From Arctopsyche grandis (taxonomy: Eukaryota; Arthropoda; Insecta; Trichoptera; Hydropsychidae): a DNA stretch of 64,000 nucleotides. The number at the start of each line of letters is the position of its first letter. The stretch's first letter is position 1. Shown here in pieces: positions 12,541-25,600 of this stretch. The stretch covers positions 14,818,001 through 14,882,000 of the forward strand of contig NC_135358.1 in NCBI RefSeq assembly GCF_051622035.1, given 5' to 3'. The notes beneath the pieces were generated by a model. It saw nothing but the letters and a program-made list of their open reading frames with translations, searched no databases and was not told the DNA's origin. The translations under genes were made by a program, and so were the position numbers.

Positions 12541-13800
12541 GGCTAACGAGAGGGGGGGGGAGCTGAGGTAAAGTTCCAGGTAGGGACGTCATATGGGAGG
12601 GGGGGGGGGGCACACGCCCCCCCTAAATGTGGGAATAGTGTGAATTTAGAAAAAAAATATGAATTTAATGATTAATGAATACTATGGATCTATGAATATT
12701 TTATTTTTTATGTTACTTTTGGGTAGCTTAGTGGCCAATAAAATAACTGCTGCAATGAACTACTTTGAAAAAAAGATTTTATGATTTCGATTGAGTAAAA
12801 GACTTAGAAATTGTTTTAGTTATTAAATAAAATTACGTACTGACCAAAACCTTATCAACTCTTTAGTACATAAGGAATACAAATAAAAATTTTCAGCTTG
12901 ATACGTTAAAGGGTGTGGAAAAAACCGTGTGGTCACAACATTTTTGACTTTTCTAAGTCGAAAAATACACTCCAGGGCGGTGATTTTGGGACGGTGTGCT
13001 GGGCGTTCAATGAATATGTGCAAGGCATTCCACATTTTTTCCAATATAGAATTTACCAAAGAATACTGTCCGTACTTGCAGGATACCTCCTGCTGCCGGT
13101 TCGTGCTGGGTAGGTATGAACAGACCTTTATACTTAATAATGTAACGTGGGAGAGAGTATTCACTGTCTAACTGCATTCGTGGATGAACGATAGAAACCC
13201 CGGATTAGGCTAACGGGACTCAGTAAGTGGGTTCTCACAGAACGGGGCGAGTACGGGTAGACCTAAGTGCCTATGTACACAATAAACACGCCAACGGATC
13301 GGGGATACTATATTTATAAGGAGGTATACACCGTACACGGTATATTAAGTATTCTGGAGCGAGCGGTGATCTCGTATGGACCTGAATCGTTGAATAAATG
13401 CTGTGAAGCGACTTTGGCCTTTCATTTGTATCCGGAACCCACTCAAAATATGATGATGATTTATCGCACGCCACTGCCTAAGCGCTTTCGGCACCTTTTG
13501 ATTTCGAGTCATTGCCTAGGGACTTTTGATGCGACAGCGCGAAGTTATTATTTTTATTTGTAATATTCTGTGCAGCCGCTCCTAAAAACAATACTTTCGG
13601 TCGGTCGAAAATGTTTCAGATATAAGGTAGAACCTCTGAAGGTAGTCCGGATAGTGAAAAATCGGGATAATCGAAACAATCACATTTGACAGGGAAAGAC
13701 AAGTACATTTAGTATTGTTGCGTAGGGGTGGGTGGAGGATCCAAGTAAAAGGCCAAAGTCGTTTCACAGCACGGTTATTGGTGATTAAGGTTTCACCAAT
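12541..13800. repeat. Mixed repeat block with G-runs and LTR-like pieces
   Basis: Long G-runs lie at 12552-12613. A higher-GC stretch follows at 12900-13600. At 13709-13745 there is a segment beginning TGTTGCGTAGGGGTGGG that recurs near 57340. Its apparent end, ATTGGTGATTAAGG, matches the end of the 57 kb copy, so this looks like a shortened copy of the same repeat. Short open frames here show no recognisable domain. Confidence 0.4.
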
Positions 13801-13844
13801 AAATGTATTTATTTTAATTTTATTTTATTTATTACTATTAACTT

Positions 13845-14057
13845 TTTTATGATTGTGTTATATGCTGTATTTTATTTTACTTTTCTTTTTATTTGTTTTT
13901 GTAATTTTTTATATCTTAATTTTTTGCTTTTGCTTTTAATTTCTATTATTTTTTGTTTTCTCCGTCTTATTTTATTTTATTATGTAGGCCATTGTGGCGC
14001 ATTAGGTTCTTCCTGTAATGCCACAATAGTCCAAAATATTAATTAAATAAATAAATA
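13845..14057 (+). mobile_element. 5'-truncated LINE 3' end
   Basis: A T-rich 3' UTR-like stretch leads to a hairpin (CATTGTGGC ... GCCACAATA, 13993-14028) and then an (AAAT)n-type tail at 14040-14057. A 3' hairpin plus short tandem tail is typical of insect non-LTR retrotransposons. No coding part remains. Confidence 0.55.
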
Positions 14058-15210
14058 ATTGATATAATTATATTTTGTGCTGTTTTTTTTAAACAATCTA
14101 AGTTTAGAAAAAACATTTTGGAGGCGGCATTTCGAAGGATTGCATCATACGGAGAAAGTTTACCGCACGGCCCTATATATCCATTTATAAATCTTCTAAT
14201 GAAGATTTCCGACCATTGCACTTTATGTACATCTGGAGACTGTAACACACACAACAAGAACCATGTGCTCTTCTCAAACCATTTGCGTAAATATGTAGCC
14301 ACGAGATTCTCCTGTCTCCGTCCTCCCTGTATGATGAGCTGAAATACTGTGTTTTTCGCTACGTACATATGTATGTAGTATGTTCTTAATCTTATCAAGC
14401 CACTCTAATATTTTACATAAGATTTGGGTCAGGGTCCTTTAATTTCATACAGTATTATGGGGAATTTGTAGCATTAAACAATTTGCAGCAGTTGGAATAA
14501 ATTTCAAGAATTGGTTTCATATTTCTACATGAACTTTCTATATATTATTCATGGTTCTATTCGTGATTTGTAAACTCGATTTCCAGATATGTACATACAT
14601 TCATAGGTATTCAATAAACTTAAAGAAGATAATTAAATTCTTTGAAATTTGACGAAATAAAAATGATTATTAAAATTTGATTAATCTTATCACACTATTT
14701 TTTTTTTTTTACATTTTGTACGTAAACATTTAAACATGTATGCATCCACATGCAAGAGTCCTAAGGTCATAGAGAGGCTTGTTCGAAAGTCGCACTGTGA
14801 TTGGTCTAATCAAAATATGTACACTAAAGCATATGTTATCGTAAACCTTTTTATATAAAAGTGGTATTTTTATAAAACCTACATAAATTACATACACACA
14901 TACATATATGAATATTGAGTTTTCAATTGAATTTTGTAGAAATAATTTATTTAATAATTGTGAGGCAAGCGACATAATTGATGATATTTTAAGAAGTTTA
15001 GGATTAGCAATATAAAATTAGAACCCAATATATTATGTATAATATAATAATATAATACTTTTGAAATTAAATAAAAACCTTAAATCAAAAATGTACATCT
15101 TAAACTATTATACATTTTAAACTATTGATTTATACGATACAAATATGTAGTGTTCAAATTGTATTGAGTGATTGCATAAGTTCGTGTCTCATCATATATA
15201 CCTATATAAT
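14058..15210. other. Intergenic, no supported gene
   Basis: This is AT-rich DNA with one slightly richer patch at 14118-14342 that holds overlapping short open frames on both strands without recognisable motifs. Nothing else is seen. Confidence 0.5.
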
Positions 15211-15211
15211 T

Positions 15212-15900
15212 TTAAAATAAATATACAAACTTTAATAATATATATATATTTTTTATGAAAACAGTTTTATCAATCAAATATTTAGTCACCACCCTTTTCC
15301 AGAAGTATTTTCCAACGCTGTACAGGCTTGTCGATTCCATTTTTGTAGAAAGAATTTGGTTTATCTTGGAAAAACTTCGTGAGCTGATTTTCGACAGCTT
15401 CCACGGAATTAAGATTTTTACCATTCTAGCTATTCTACAGACACCGGAACAAAAGAAAATATGAAAGCAATATCAAGAAATTAGGGTGGGTGCTGGAGAA
15501 TTTTCAAATGGACACTTATATGTGGTGGATGCTGGATAAATGGACACTCATATGCGGTTCAGCTTGTTCTTTTCAGTCAACGAATATGGCTAAGATTAAG
15601 AATAGTTTAAGATGGCACCCACTTATCGAGCTTGGAAGTAAATCCAAACTTTTTTTAAATGGCGAAATTCTGTCGAATTATCAATGTTCAACTTCTCGGC
15701 AATTTCCTCAGTGGTAATCATTATTATTTTTTTTTCTACAAAGGTATTCATAATGTCATCAATGGCGAATGGTCGTCCAGAGCGGAGTTGATCTTTCATA
15801 TTATAGTCACCATTTCGAAATCTGTTGAACCACTTCTTAACTGTCCGGAGAGTAATATTTGGAATAGATTGCACGCAGTTCCATCGATCATTTGAAACTG
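15212..15900 (-). pseudogene. mariner transposase relic
   Basis: On the minus strand, 15623-15874 encodes a helix-turn-helix segment (KKWFNRFRNGDYNMKDQLR, SGRPFAIDD, AEKLNIDNST) typical of the mariner N-terminus. A degenerate SLTEKNKLNR piece lies near 15550. The region 15212-15420 reads in another frame like the mariner C-terminus (FFQDKPNSFYKNGIDK, WKILLEKGGD). The central catalytic region is mostly missing and frames are broken. It is an old, inactive copy. Confidence 0.75.
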
Positions 15901-15993
15901 GCTTAGGGGGAAAACAGACTGATTAGTATGGGATGTCACGTCTTTCTTTTTTGCTTCAGCTTCCCCCTATGACCGTAAACAATGGGTGTTCCC

Positions 15994-16555
15994 CAGTGGT
16001 GTAGTGCTAAATTTTTAGGTGCCGGTACGCTCGATTTTGCACTTTTTTGCATTATGCAAGAAATGCATCGAGTGTATCCTCAAAGCAATCTTCGAGAGAT
16101 GAATGTATCCTTCAGTTCATGACACTAAGCCGTTTGTTTGTTTGTTCGTCGCAGCCCCCAAGAACGCTACCTACCTTCATGTACCGATAGCACAATTAAA
16201 CATTCTCCCTAGACAATGGTTTGAGCCGACATAAGCGAAAAAAAGGTCCAGGGCCCATTTATTTCGTTAATGGGTCCATGAATGGGGACCAATATTTAAA
16301 TGTGATAAAGACACATCTGGTGCCTCACATAAAGCCTGGTGGTATCCTTGACCCTGACAGCATTTTTATGCATGACAGCGCCCTTTTCATTGAGCTTGGG
16401 CGAAATATATTGAAAAAGTGGTAAAACTTCGAAAAAATTAAAGTTTTATACTATGATATTTTGATTTTTGAAATTTTTTTGCCGGGTCGCGTACCGGTGC
16501 CGATAAAAGGTGGCGGGGCGCCATACCGGCGCGTACCGGCTATTCTAAAACCCTG
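15994..16555. mobile_element. hAT-type non-autonomous element carrying a Tc1-like fragment
   Basis: Perfect 8-bp direct repeats GTGTTCCC flank it (15986-15993, 16556-16563), as hAT insertions produce. The ends begin CAGTGG and, in reverse complement, CAGGGT. Sub-terminal inverted GCCGGTACGC motifs lie at both ends. A 220 bp piece of unrelated Tc1-like transposase sits inside. Confidence 0.7.
16205..16424 (+). pseudogene. Tc1-like transposase fragment
   Basis: The frame reads GPGPIYFVNGSMNGDQYLNV, then LVPHIKPGG and DSIFMHDSALF. This corresponds to the Tc1 region between the first and second catalytic acids, where HD(N/S)AP is usual; Ala-Leu replaces Ala-Pro. N-terminal DNA-binding and C-terminal parts are absent. 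Confidence 0.65.
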
Positions 16556-16676
16556 GTGTTCCCCAAACTGAAATCGGGTGTACTTGCACGTGCAGAATGC
16601 ATATGCTTGGGAGGTCGCACGTGTATGCATATCCATATGCAACCGACAAGTTTCTCCTACATTTCTTCAAAATGGT

Positions 16677-16840
16677 ATGGGGGATGAACGAATGAGACGA
16701 CTGGCATGTTGATGCACGTGTCTTATTTATGACAGCTAAAGGCAGAGTGAGTAGCCGCTCTCCGAACCCAGCCGAGTTGGTCCCCACTCGCAGGAAGGTA
16801 ACCAAACTCGACCATGTCGTATAGCGAGCCGCCACAATGG
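16677..16840 (-). repeat. LTR-like dispersed repeat, minus copy
   Basis: On the minus strand it matches the repeat at 57400-57556: GGCGGCTCGC, ACGACATGGTCGAGTTTGG, CGAGTGGGGACCAAC and CATGCCAGTCGTCTCATTCG. An AATAAG-type signal sits where a polyadenylation signal would lie in an LTR. Assignment to an LTR retrotransposon is a guess; it looks like an old fossil fragment. Confidence 0.5.
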
Positions 16841-16845
16841 GATTT

Positions 16846-17025
16846 ATCGTTATCGATCGCTGTCAAGCAAGGCTAAAATATCACTGAAAACACTCCAGGG
16901 GGTGATTTTTGGGTCTGTGTACCACGTATATAGGTTAGGGGTGCTGCGTTTTTTTTGCATGTTTTTAAGTGTCTAAAAAAAACACGTCCCACATCCCACT
17001 CAAGAGTGTTTTCGCCCTTAATCTG
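16846..17025. repeat. Dispersed repeat, copy 1
   Basis: It matches 24783-24975 through TAAAATATCACTGAAA, TATAGGTTAGG, GTGCTGCGTTTTTTTTGCAT and a run of CTAAAAAAAA-CACGT. Class unknown. It ends about 155 bp upstream of the fbp start. Confidence 0.6.
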
Positions 17026-17179
17026 CTTCGTTACTAACATCGTATACAGCAGTATACGTATCAATATGGTTGACAATCGCTGCCAAACACGAATTTTCCC
17101 ACTGGGCAAATTTCAATGTCAGTTGACTGGTGGGTTTTGATTGATCTGGTCGTCTGGTCGTCTGCTCGTCCGCTTCAAA

Positions 17180-19038
17180 ATGAGTCAAAGCGGCCAACTT
17201 TTTGATTCGAACTGCATGACGTTGACGAGATTCGTGTTGGCGAGTCAAAGACAGGTCCCAGGAGCCACCGGAGACCTCAGTCAACTCCTCAGCTCCATCC
17301 AGACAGCCGTCAAAGCCATACAAACTGCAGTCAGAAAGGCTGGCATTGCTAAACTGTTAGTTCAATATGTACATAATATTTTATTGTACCTATGTTCGTT
17401 CATGAAAAAATTCATATTTCGTATTATTGAGGCAGATTCCATACATTATTGTAATTTTATCTAAAAATAGCTTTATCAGAGATTAAGATATTAATCATGC
17501 ATGCAGACTTTTATTGAAAACGTTTCAACTATTTAAATGTGTATTTAATAAATTATTGTATCTATGTATGTATGCTTACAATGCAAAATGAAAATGTGAC
17601 TTTTTTCAAAGAGAAAGGATATCATACCATTCTTGAAATACTGGTTTTTTTTTTATTATATATGTATATGTATACACGGAAGTGTATTGAAATTTACAGC
17701 AATACAAATTTGCTGGATTTAGTTTTACTTTATTATACCTGATAAAATGAGCGTGCGTATTGTACATCACACATGGAAATGATTTTTACAATATTTGGAC
17801 GTAGCTCAAATAAGGTCATCATATTTGAATGTCAGATAAGAAAATTACACTGTTACTAACGACTTTTATCTTTTCAGTCATGGAATTTCTGGTGAAACTA
17901 ATATCCAGGGAGAGGAAGTAAAAAAATTAGATATCCTATCTAATGAGTTGTTTATTAACATGTTGAAATCGTCTTTTACGACATGCTTATTAGTATCTGA
18001 AGAAAATGATAACGTGATTGAGGTGAATCATCAACGACTTACTACAAACATACAAAATGAAAACAATCCGATATATTACAAAGTATTTTTATTTTAAATT
18101 GCAGGTCGAAACTGAAAAGCAGGGAAAATATATCGTATGTTTTGATCCATTAGATGGCTCTTCCAATATTGACTGTTTGGTATCAATCGGATCAATATTC
18201 GGTATTTGGAAGTAAGTGGCAGGTATTTTAATAAATTAGTTTAAATTTTCATTGACATATTTTAATAATGTTATTAAATCGCAGAAAAACTTCTAATGGT
18301 ACACCACAGTCATCTGATGTATTGAAACCTGGTAAAGAACTTGTTGCTGCTGGGTATGCATTATATGGTTCAGCCACAATGATGGTTTTATCATTAGGCA
18401 AAGGAGTCAATGGATTCATGTATGATCCGTCTATCGGCGAATTTATACTGACTGATCCAAATATGACGATACCCCAACGCGGAAAAATATATTCAATCAA
18501 TGAAGGTAAATAATCGAATAATTTTTTAAATAAAACATCTGAATATAGATTAAATTGGGTTTGAAATATTAATCAATGTTTTATATTATATAGGTTATTC
18601 TCATCTTTGGGATCCAGCTATAACAGAATATGTTCGGTTGAAAAAAGATCCGAATGCAGGTAAACCTTACGGTGCTCGTTATGTTGGATCTATGGTAGCT
18701 GACGTCCACAGAACAATAAAATACGGAGGAATATTCATGTATCCAGCCACAAGTGCCTCTCCCAAGGGAAAGGTGACATGCATACCTGTTATTTCATAGA
18801 TTACTTTAAATTTCATCTTGATTCATATTGGAATTTGTTTAAATTTCAGCTACGATTGCTTTACGAATGCATCCCCATGGCTTATTTGGTGTCACAAGCC
18901 GGTGGAATGGCCACAAATGGCAAAATTCCTATCTTAGACATAATGCCGGAGAACATACATCAACGAGCGCCAATATTTTTGGGTTCTAAAGACGATGTTG
19001 GGGATATCATGAAAATTATTGAAAAACATTCTAAATAA
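17180..19038 (+). CDS. fbp: Fructose-1,6-bisphosphatase
   Basis: This cytosolic gluconeogenic enzyme hydrolyses fructose-1,6-bisphosphate to fructose-6-phosphate. Six coding exons: 17180-17355, 17878-18022, 18105-18211, 18285-18505, 18594-18772 and 18850-19038. They total 1017 nt and encode 338 residues, the usual size. An open frame runs 13 codons upstream, but the ATG at 17180 ([11 protein letters not shown]) gives the usual N-terminus. The AMP-site segment [10 protein letters not shown], the metal-binding [10 protein letters not shown] and the substrate-side [17 protein letters not shown] are all present, as is [15 protein letters not shown]. No odd residue was noticed. It is convergent with Cbp80. 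Confidence 0.96.
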
Positions 19039-19642
19039 TACTGATGTTTATTTCATTCTTGTCCAATGTTGTTATATAATATATCGAATAATTCTTGAAC
19101 ATTTTTATCATTAATAAATAAGGCATCAATATTTTTACATTGATTTATGATTAATTTTAATCATTATTACTACTGCCAAATTTAATTTCCTGCAAGTGCA
19201 CAGTAATCGAGCATTTTTTTTTATACGTGATTTCACAGATAGTAAAACTGAAATAATTTCTATAGTGAAGATTGACACAATACAAAAGTGCGCCTTTATA
19301 AAATAAAACGGAATAAAATATAAAAGTTTATTAAAATAGAATGATTATACATATTTTCAAATGTATATATTATACTATTTACATATGCAATTCGAGCGAA
19401 TTATAAACATCTGCAATACTATAATCAACTTACATGGGACATAAAGTGTGATTCTTACTAGGTCAACTATTCAAAAGCTGAATTAAAACGTGAATAATGT
19501 TATAATATAAAGTCAAATTTAGAAAGAAAAAGAAAACTGGTGACTGGCATTTTACATATAAACATTTTTTGTATATGTCAGTTGACTTATTTCAATCGAA
19601 GAAATTCAAAAACATGAAAATAATTCAAAACACCAATACATT
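19039..19642. other. Convergent fbp/Cbp80 3' spacer
   Basis: This AT-rich 604 bp should hold both 3' UTRs. AATAAA on the plus strand at 19113-19118 suits fbp, and TTTATT at 19327-19332 would be the minus-strand signal for Cbp80. Confidence 0.45.
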
Positions 19643-22600
19643 TTACGATCTCAACGATACAAATTGATGGAAAACGTCCAAAATATGAGGATCCAAATCT
19701 TGAGTAAACAACAGAGTCTCCAATGTGCTGCTGTACTTCTGCACTTGTTCATGATGCTAAAATATAATAAGAAAACGTTAAATTGGAAATCTCCTTGAAT
19801 AACACAATTTAATAATTAAACTTACTGTTAGAAACACTTGCTGTAGTCTTCCAATTGTCCATTTATACCAGTAAGAGCCATAATCAAGTCCATCAGTATC
19901 ACAGCGTACTAAATGCTCCGACAATATCATTATAAATCTTTGGAAAATAATTAAAAACAGTCGTTTCTGATCCACGTGGGCACCTTCTAACCGCTCTTCC
20001 ATTCTTTCAACCATCTGGAATATAAGTTGTACATTCAAAAAACTATTTTTAAAACAATATAACAGACAAAATAAAATCTCTAATTCATACTTCTTCGGTG
20101 GGTTTGTCTGAATCGACTTTTTTCCTTTTGTTATCGCCATGTTGACTTGAATCATCATCAGACTCACTGCTAGAAGACTCTGCTCTAGCTAATTTTTCAC
20201 GAGCATCCAATAGTTCCGTGTCTATGAGAAATTGAATATTTAGAATTTTTGTATATATAAATATATTCAAATACATCAATCTTAATAAATACTCACTCAA
20301 TTTGCCAACATGTTTGTTCATTTTCTTGATTGTAAGATGAAGTACTTCCCAAATATACAACTTGGTAAACTCCCCAGTCATTTCTTTGGAGAAGATCCAT
20401 GTTGCTACAGCCGAGCATTCAACTATTTGAGTTTTCAACATTTTATCAACTAATACAACCATCATTTGTTGATGGGTGCCCCACAATTCGAACATATTAC
20501 GTAATATGCATATTTGAGCTTCTTCAGATTCAGCCAAAATCTATGATTTTTAATAGTTTAATATTATATTTTCTATTAGAATAAATTATATTTGAAAAAT
20601 ATTGCAACAATCGAACCTTGAATACGTAATGAAATTTAGAGATAGCTGAAAAGCTATGCGAGAAACTTTTAGAACCGAGATTTAGTAGAGTTTGCACGAA
20701 CACGTCAATCTTGAGCGGATTGTATGGAGTATCAGTAGATGGTTGATCTCCGTCGATTTCGGCACGGGGATTGGGCAATTCCCGTAAAACATTTAGTACT
20801 TCTTCAGAAGAGCAACGTTGACGAACCGCTCCCACGAGTAAATGTGCCGCGCGCGTACCTGGCAAAGATGCTGCAAAAAAACAAACAATGTACGATATTA
20901 TTTTAGGTAATATGATTAAGTCAGTTACTGTTGGTTATGTGATATTATTGGTTAAGACATATGAGCAACCATCCGAAGAACAATGAATAAAAGCGTTAAA
21001 ATCTCGAAAACAATAACGGAACAACACCGAACGAGAAACAATCGAAATACAATAGATGTTCACGGTAGACGAATTCCACAATTGTCCATTTTGGTGTGAT
21101 TTTATATTTCCCTCATTTCACCTTTGTTTTCACTCGGTTCAATCCAGTCACTTTACTTTCACATTACCAATTTCCCACCGTCTGGAGTGGATGGCAACCA
21201 TATTTCGTTTGAAAATTACTACACACTGAAACGATTTTTTGTTTTACATACCTCCGAGTGATTACTTTTAGCAATAATGTAAAATAAAATATCAGACAAA
21301 CAAAATTATAGAGGACAACTACAATATCCTATCTCATCCTATACTAATGAACCAAATGATGTAGAAATAGGTTGACAACTATCAATTGCAAAGCTTTTAT
21401 GCATGAATATGAAGAATATTATGTATATTATAACATAACATTCCTTGATACAACAGTCACATTTACAATTGCTTAACCTTTCCACCGCGTACGACTACTA
21501 TACATGTCTTAGCGAACATGCCCTCAGCGCGTGAGACACGCATAGATGTCTTGGAAGTTCCAACCTGTATAAGAGCCGTCTATTGTGTTAAAATTTTATA
21601 ACTTGGTTGAAAATATTACTAAATGTATACTTTACCAAATTCAATAGATGCCAGTAGTCAAAAAAAATTCAATATAGGCTAAAATAATTAAAAAAATATT
21701 ACAATCTATATTTATAGTCGAAAACGCGATAGCAAAATCCGTAAAAAAGCAGCCGCGTACAGGGCATGTTCGCTAAATTTGGTGACGCGGGCAAAGGGTT
21801 AATGGACAAAAAGTTTGGTTGATTTATTGCCCAGAATTAAATGAATAAAGTTTGGTTTTCCCAAAAATGATATGCATTTTTTTTTTAGAATTGTCAAAAT
21901 GACTGATAGTTATTATTTGAATTACTATTATTATTAGCCATCAAAAATAATAAATGTAAATTTATTAAAAAGGGCACCACATGTCTGAAATTATTGTTGT
22001 CATTGTTTTTATTATATGTACATATATACATGGGTGCACGGGATCGAATGTGAAAATCGAAAGATCTTAAGTCGAAAGATCAAAAAAAGGGTGCATGGTA
22101 AACGGTACATACTCACTTAATTTGCACGAGCAGGATACAACAGGAACAAGAGGAACAGGCTTTTCCTCCCGTATTCTGCGCGCGCACATTAATAAGACCA
22201 TCTATAAAATAGCCTCTTTTTTACACCCACGAAAAGAGTCCAGCGTGCTTATTTAATGGTCGATTTAAAAAAAAGTACGCGCACAGTTGCATAGAAAATA
22301 TCTTTCTCATTCCGATGATGAAATTTTTTTTAAAATTGGTCCATTTTCGGAGGAGAAAATTGGAGAATACGAAACCTCGATTTTGTCGATTTAAAATACG
22401 TATTATCTGGTCGAAGTGCAACTGTCGCATTCACTCAATATATATATATATTGTCGCATTCATTCAATATATACATATATCGAAGAAAGGAACGGCAACA
22501 AAATTGAGGTTTCGGGTGTACAGCCCTCTTAAATGTCGTTTTGACATTTTTTTTGTAATTTATTTTACAGCCGTGCCAAAAATATTACCCCAATTGAATA

Positions 22601-25600
22601 TCATGCCATTTTTAATTAAATAAATGAGTGTGCATTTACTTAATCTGTGACAAAATAGTTTCCGACAATTACCGATAAAGAAATTGGGGAGATTTACCGG
22701 TAAAGCGGAAGTGCACTCCCTAAACCAGAGATATCTTGCAACCGTCGAGAGCAGAAGCATGTCTAAGCGACACAAATCAAACAGTGTATATTTCACAAAC
22801 GATCACATCGAGTTAAACACTCCATTGTTAGACGACATGTCCTCCCGGAGACACATTTGAGCATCATCATTGATACTATCACTCAGCGTGAAATTCGGTC
22901 CGTTCAGAACGCGAAACAATGGCGACGTTCGTTTCGCGCGTTTGCTGCTCACGTGCTCGGAACAAAAGGGGTGTCACTAAATCGTGGCAATTTCGCAAAC
23001 GCGAATCGGTTCGATGATCACCGTCGAAGAAGACACCCAGCCTTAAAGTGTCTTCGTTTGCATTTTCGGTTCGCAAATCGAGGTCGTTTTCAAACATAAA
23101 AGACGAGTGTCGAAAGCGACCTCGGAACCTTTGTTTATGCGATTAATTAGCGGTATGTGATAATTGAGGCGGCACTTCGATCTAGATGGAATATGTACGT
23201 TATAAAACAGAATAATGAGTGTAGTAGGGTCGCGTGCCATACCGAAGTACTGAAATGTGTACAAATGGACAATAGGCAGTGAGACCGAAGTGTAGCGTTG
23301 CGCAAATGTTAAATATCAGCAGTGGGTAGTAGAAAGTGGTCACTATCTTCGAGGATCTCTTCCGCAACGGGCAATCAGGATGCTACCAGTTGGATACGGC
23401 TGTGACACCATACAATGGTGGATGCTTCGTGGTGCGTGCTACTATTGTGAAAATGGACATTTCCCACGCTCGCTATCGTGTGTACCCCATGTACATTACG
23501 TGTTTGTGTAAATATTTTCAATGGTGAAACTGAGAGGTTCACTTTTCCAAAACTATGATTTCTTGTATGCATACATGAAATCGATGAAAATGGGTTAGAA
23601 TTTGGTCAAACAGTCCCTCCTAATACCGTATTAACACGATATGAGTAAGCAGGGGCGGGGCGGCGCGTCCTAAGGAGTGCTGGGGCAGTCAAAATTAATA
23701 AATTGATACAGTAAGTCCTCGACTTACGCGAATTCGTACTTACGCGGTTGAGAATTTAAAAAAAAAATCCGCCGATTTCCGCCGTTATTGGCACGTGCAG
23801 TTGACACATAGGGACAAAAATATATTTATCACTAAGGGCGGTTTCAGACTAGCGTTTTTTTCTGCGCGTATACGGTCGTTTCGGCATACGCGCTTACAAG
23901 CGCGCTTCAAAAAACCGGACGCGCGTACACGGGCTTATTCCGGCGTTTTCGATCGAACCGGTAGTGGTGATTTAGTATCAACATGGATAATACGAGCTTA
24001 TAAGCGCGTCTACGCTCGTACGAGTTGCGCGTATGAAAAACGATGCGCCTATACGCGCCTACATGCACTTCAAAAAACGAGATTATACGCGCGTATAAAA
24101 CGCTAGTCTGAAACCGCCCTAAATAGCCATGGCAACGCGACCATTTCCACTTTTATGTACTTGATCCTCAAGTTCACCATGATCAGTAAAATTTCAGCAA
24201 TGTCGGTTACCAAATAAATGTTACTTTCATGAAGATTTATACACTTACTCTTATTTTTCTCAATTGTCCCTTGATACAAAAATATTAATACACACATACA
24301 TACAGTTCACACATCAAATATATCGAATTAAATTCGCCGATCTCTTGTTCTTCAGGTAATTATCATAGTTATCTTTGGGTGAGAAAGGATCTTTTTTTTG
24401 GCCCAATTTTTGGAACTAGTTAACTCCCAATAAAATTGTCGGACCTAGTAGCTTGGACGAGTGACTCGTAAATGTGGTTGACACGTAATCGCCAATTTGA
24501 CAATTTTAAAATGATGGATATGGTACTGCAAGGTATAAAAGCGGTAGCGTACATGTTGAAATAATTCATCAAACTCTCCCAAAATTAATTTAAAGGTGTG
24601 ATGAATTGGGTGTGTGTAATCATTTTCTTCGTGAGTTTTAGCAGGAAGATAAAGATACACACAAGATTAACACACTGCTCCACAAACCGTATTGTCTCTA
24701 GACTATTTTTTCTGATATATTATACAAAAAAAAAAAAAAACGCTGGTCCCCCAAATATGCACTGCAGTGGCTTTTCGCGAATCACTGATATCAATTACTG
24801 TCAAACCTATGTCAATACAAGGATAAAGTATCACCGAAATCACCTCAGCGGGCGAGTTTTGCCAAGGATCACGATAGTATAGGTTAGGCGTGCTACTGTT
24901 TTTTTTGCATGTTCAAAACTATCCTAAAAAAAACCACGTGCCGCGTGCCACTGTGTATCTGCGCCCTAAGACACCCACATATGTATGTAGATAAGAATAC
25001 AAAAGTTTTTATTAGCTTCACTTGGATAGTTAGATTAAATTCCTGAATGTCCGAAATTTGTTTGGCGATAAGATGTATTAGAATAAACCACATATGAGCG
25101 TGAATGGGGTACATTTGCATCGAAACTGAAAGTAAAGCTCGCGCGGGGAAATGCTAAGGAAAAACTGCTCGTCAACGCATTCGTTCTCGGTTCGTATTCG
25201 GGAGTAGACAACATTCAAATATTAGTAACGACTTGTTTACTAATATAGTAAACAGTAAAAACAGCCAATATCGAACGTGATGACAGTATTAGTCTTGGAC
25301 AATCATATACTATGAGCAAACGAGAAAAATGTTATGAAAACAAAAAAGTGATCAAATCGTGAAAATGGAACAATCGATTGCTATGTTTAAATTCGTCATA
25401 TTTATGCTAGTAAGTATTTTTAACCATTTTTCACACATTTAAAAGAACATGCATTACTTTAACGTACATACAATGTACATATATTTTATATATTATTAAT
25501 GGTTCCTGTTAAAAACTGGAAATTCACGCCAAGTAAAAAGTTGTATCAGTTATTCCACCATGTAACGTAATATAACTTAATTTGTTTATATGGGTCGGTC

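Noticed and set aside
12823-13563. Cluster of 60-110-codon frames on both strands
   Set aside because: No family resemblance; the region contains repeat pieces.
17141-17179. Upstream in-frame start for fructose-1,6-bisphosphatase
   Set aside because: The 13 extra codons are not family-like and the downstream ATG gives the normal N-terminus and length.
22857-23264. Short open frames in the CpG-rich block
   Set aside because: They overlap on opposite strands and carry no motif; they reflect fewer stop codons in GC-richer DNA.
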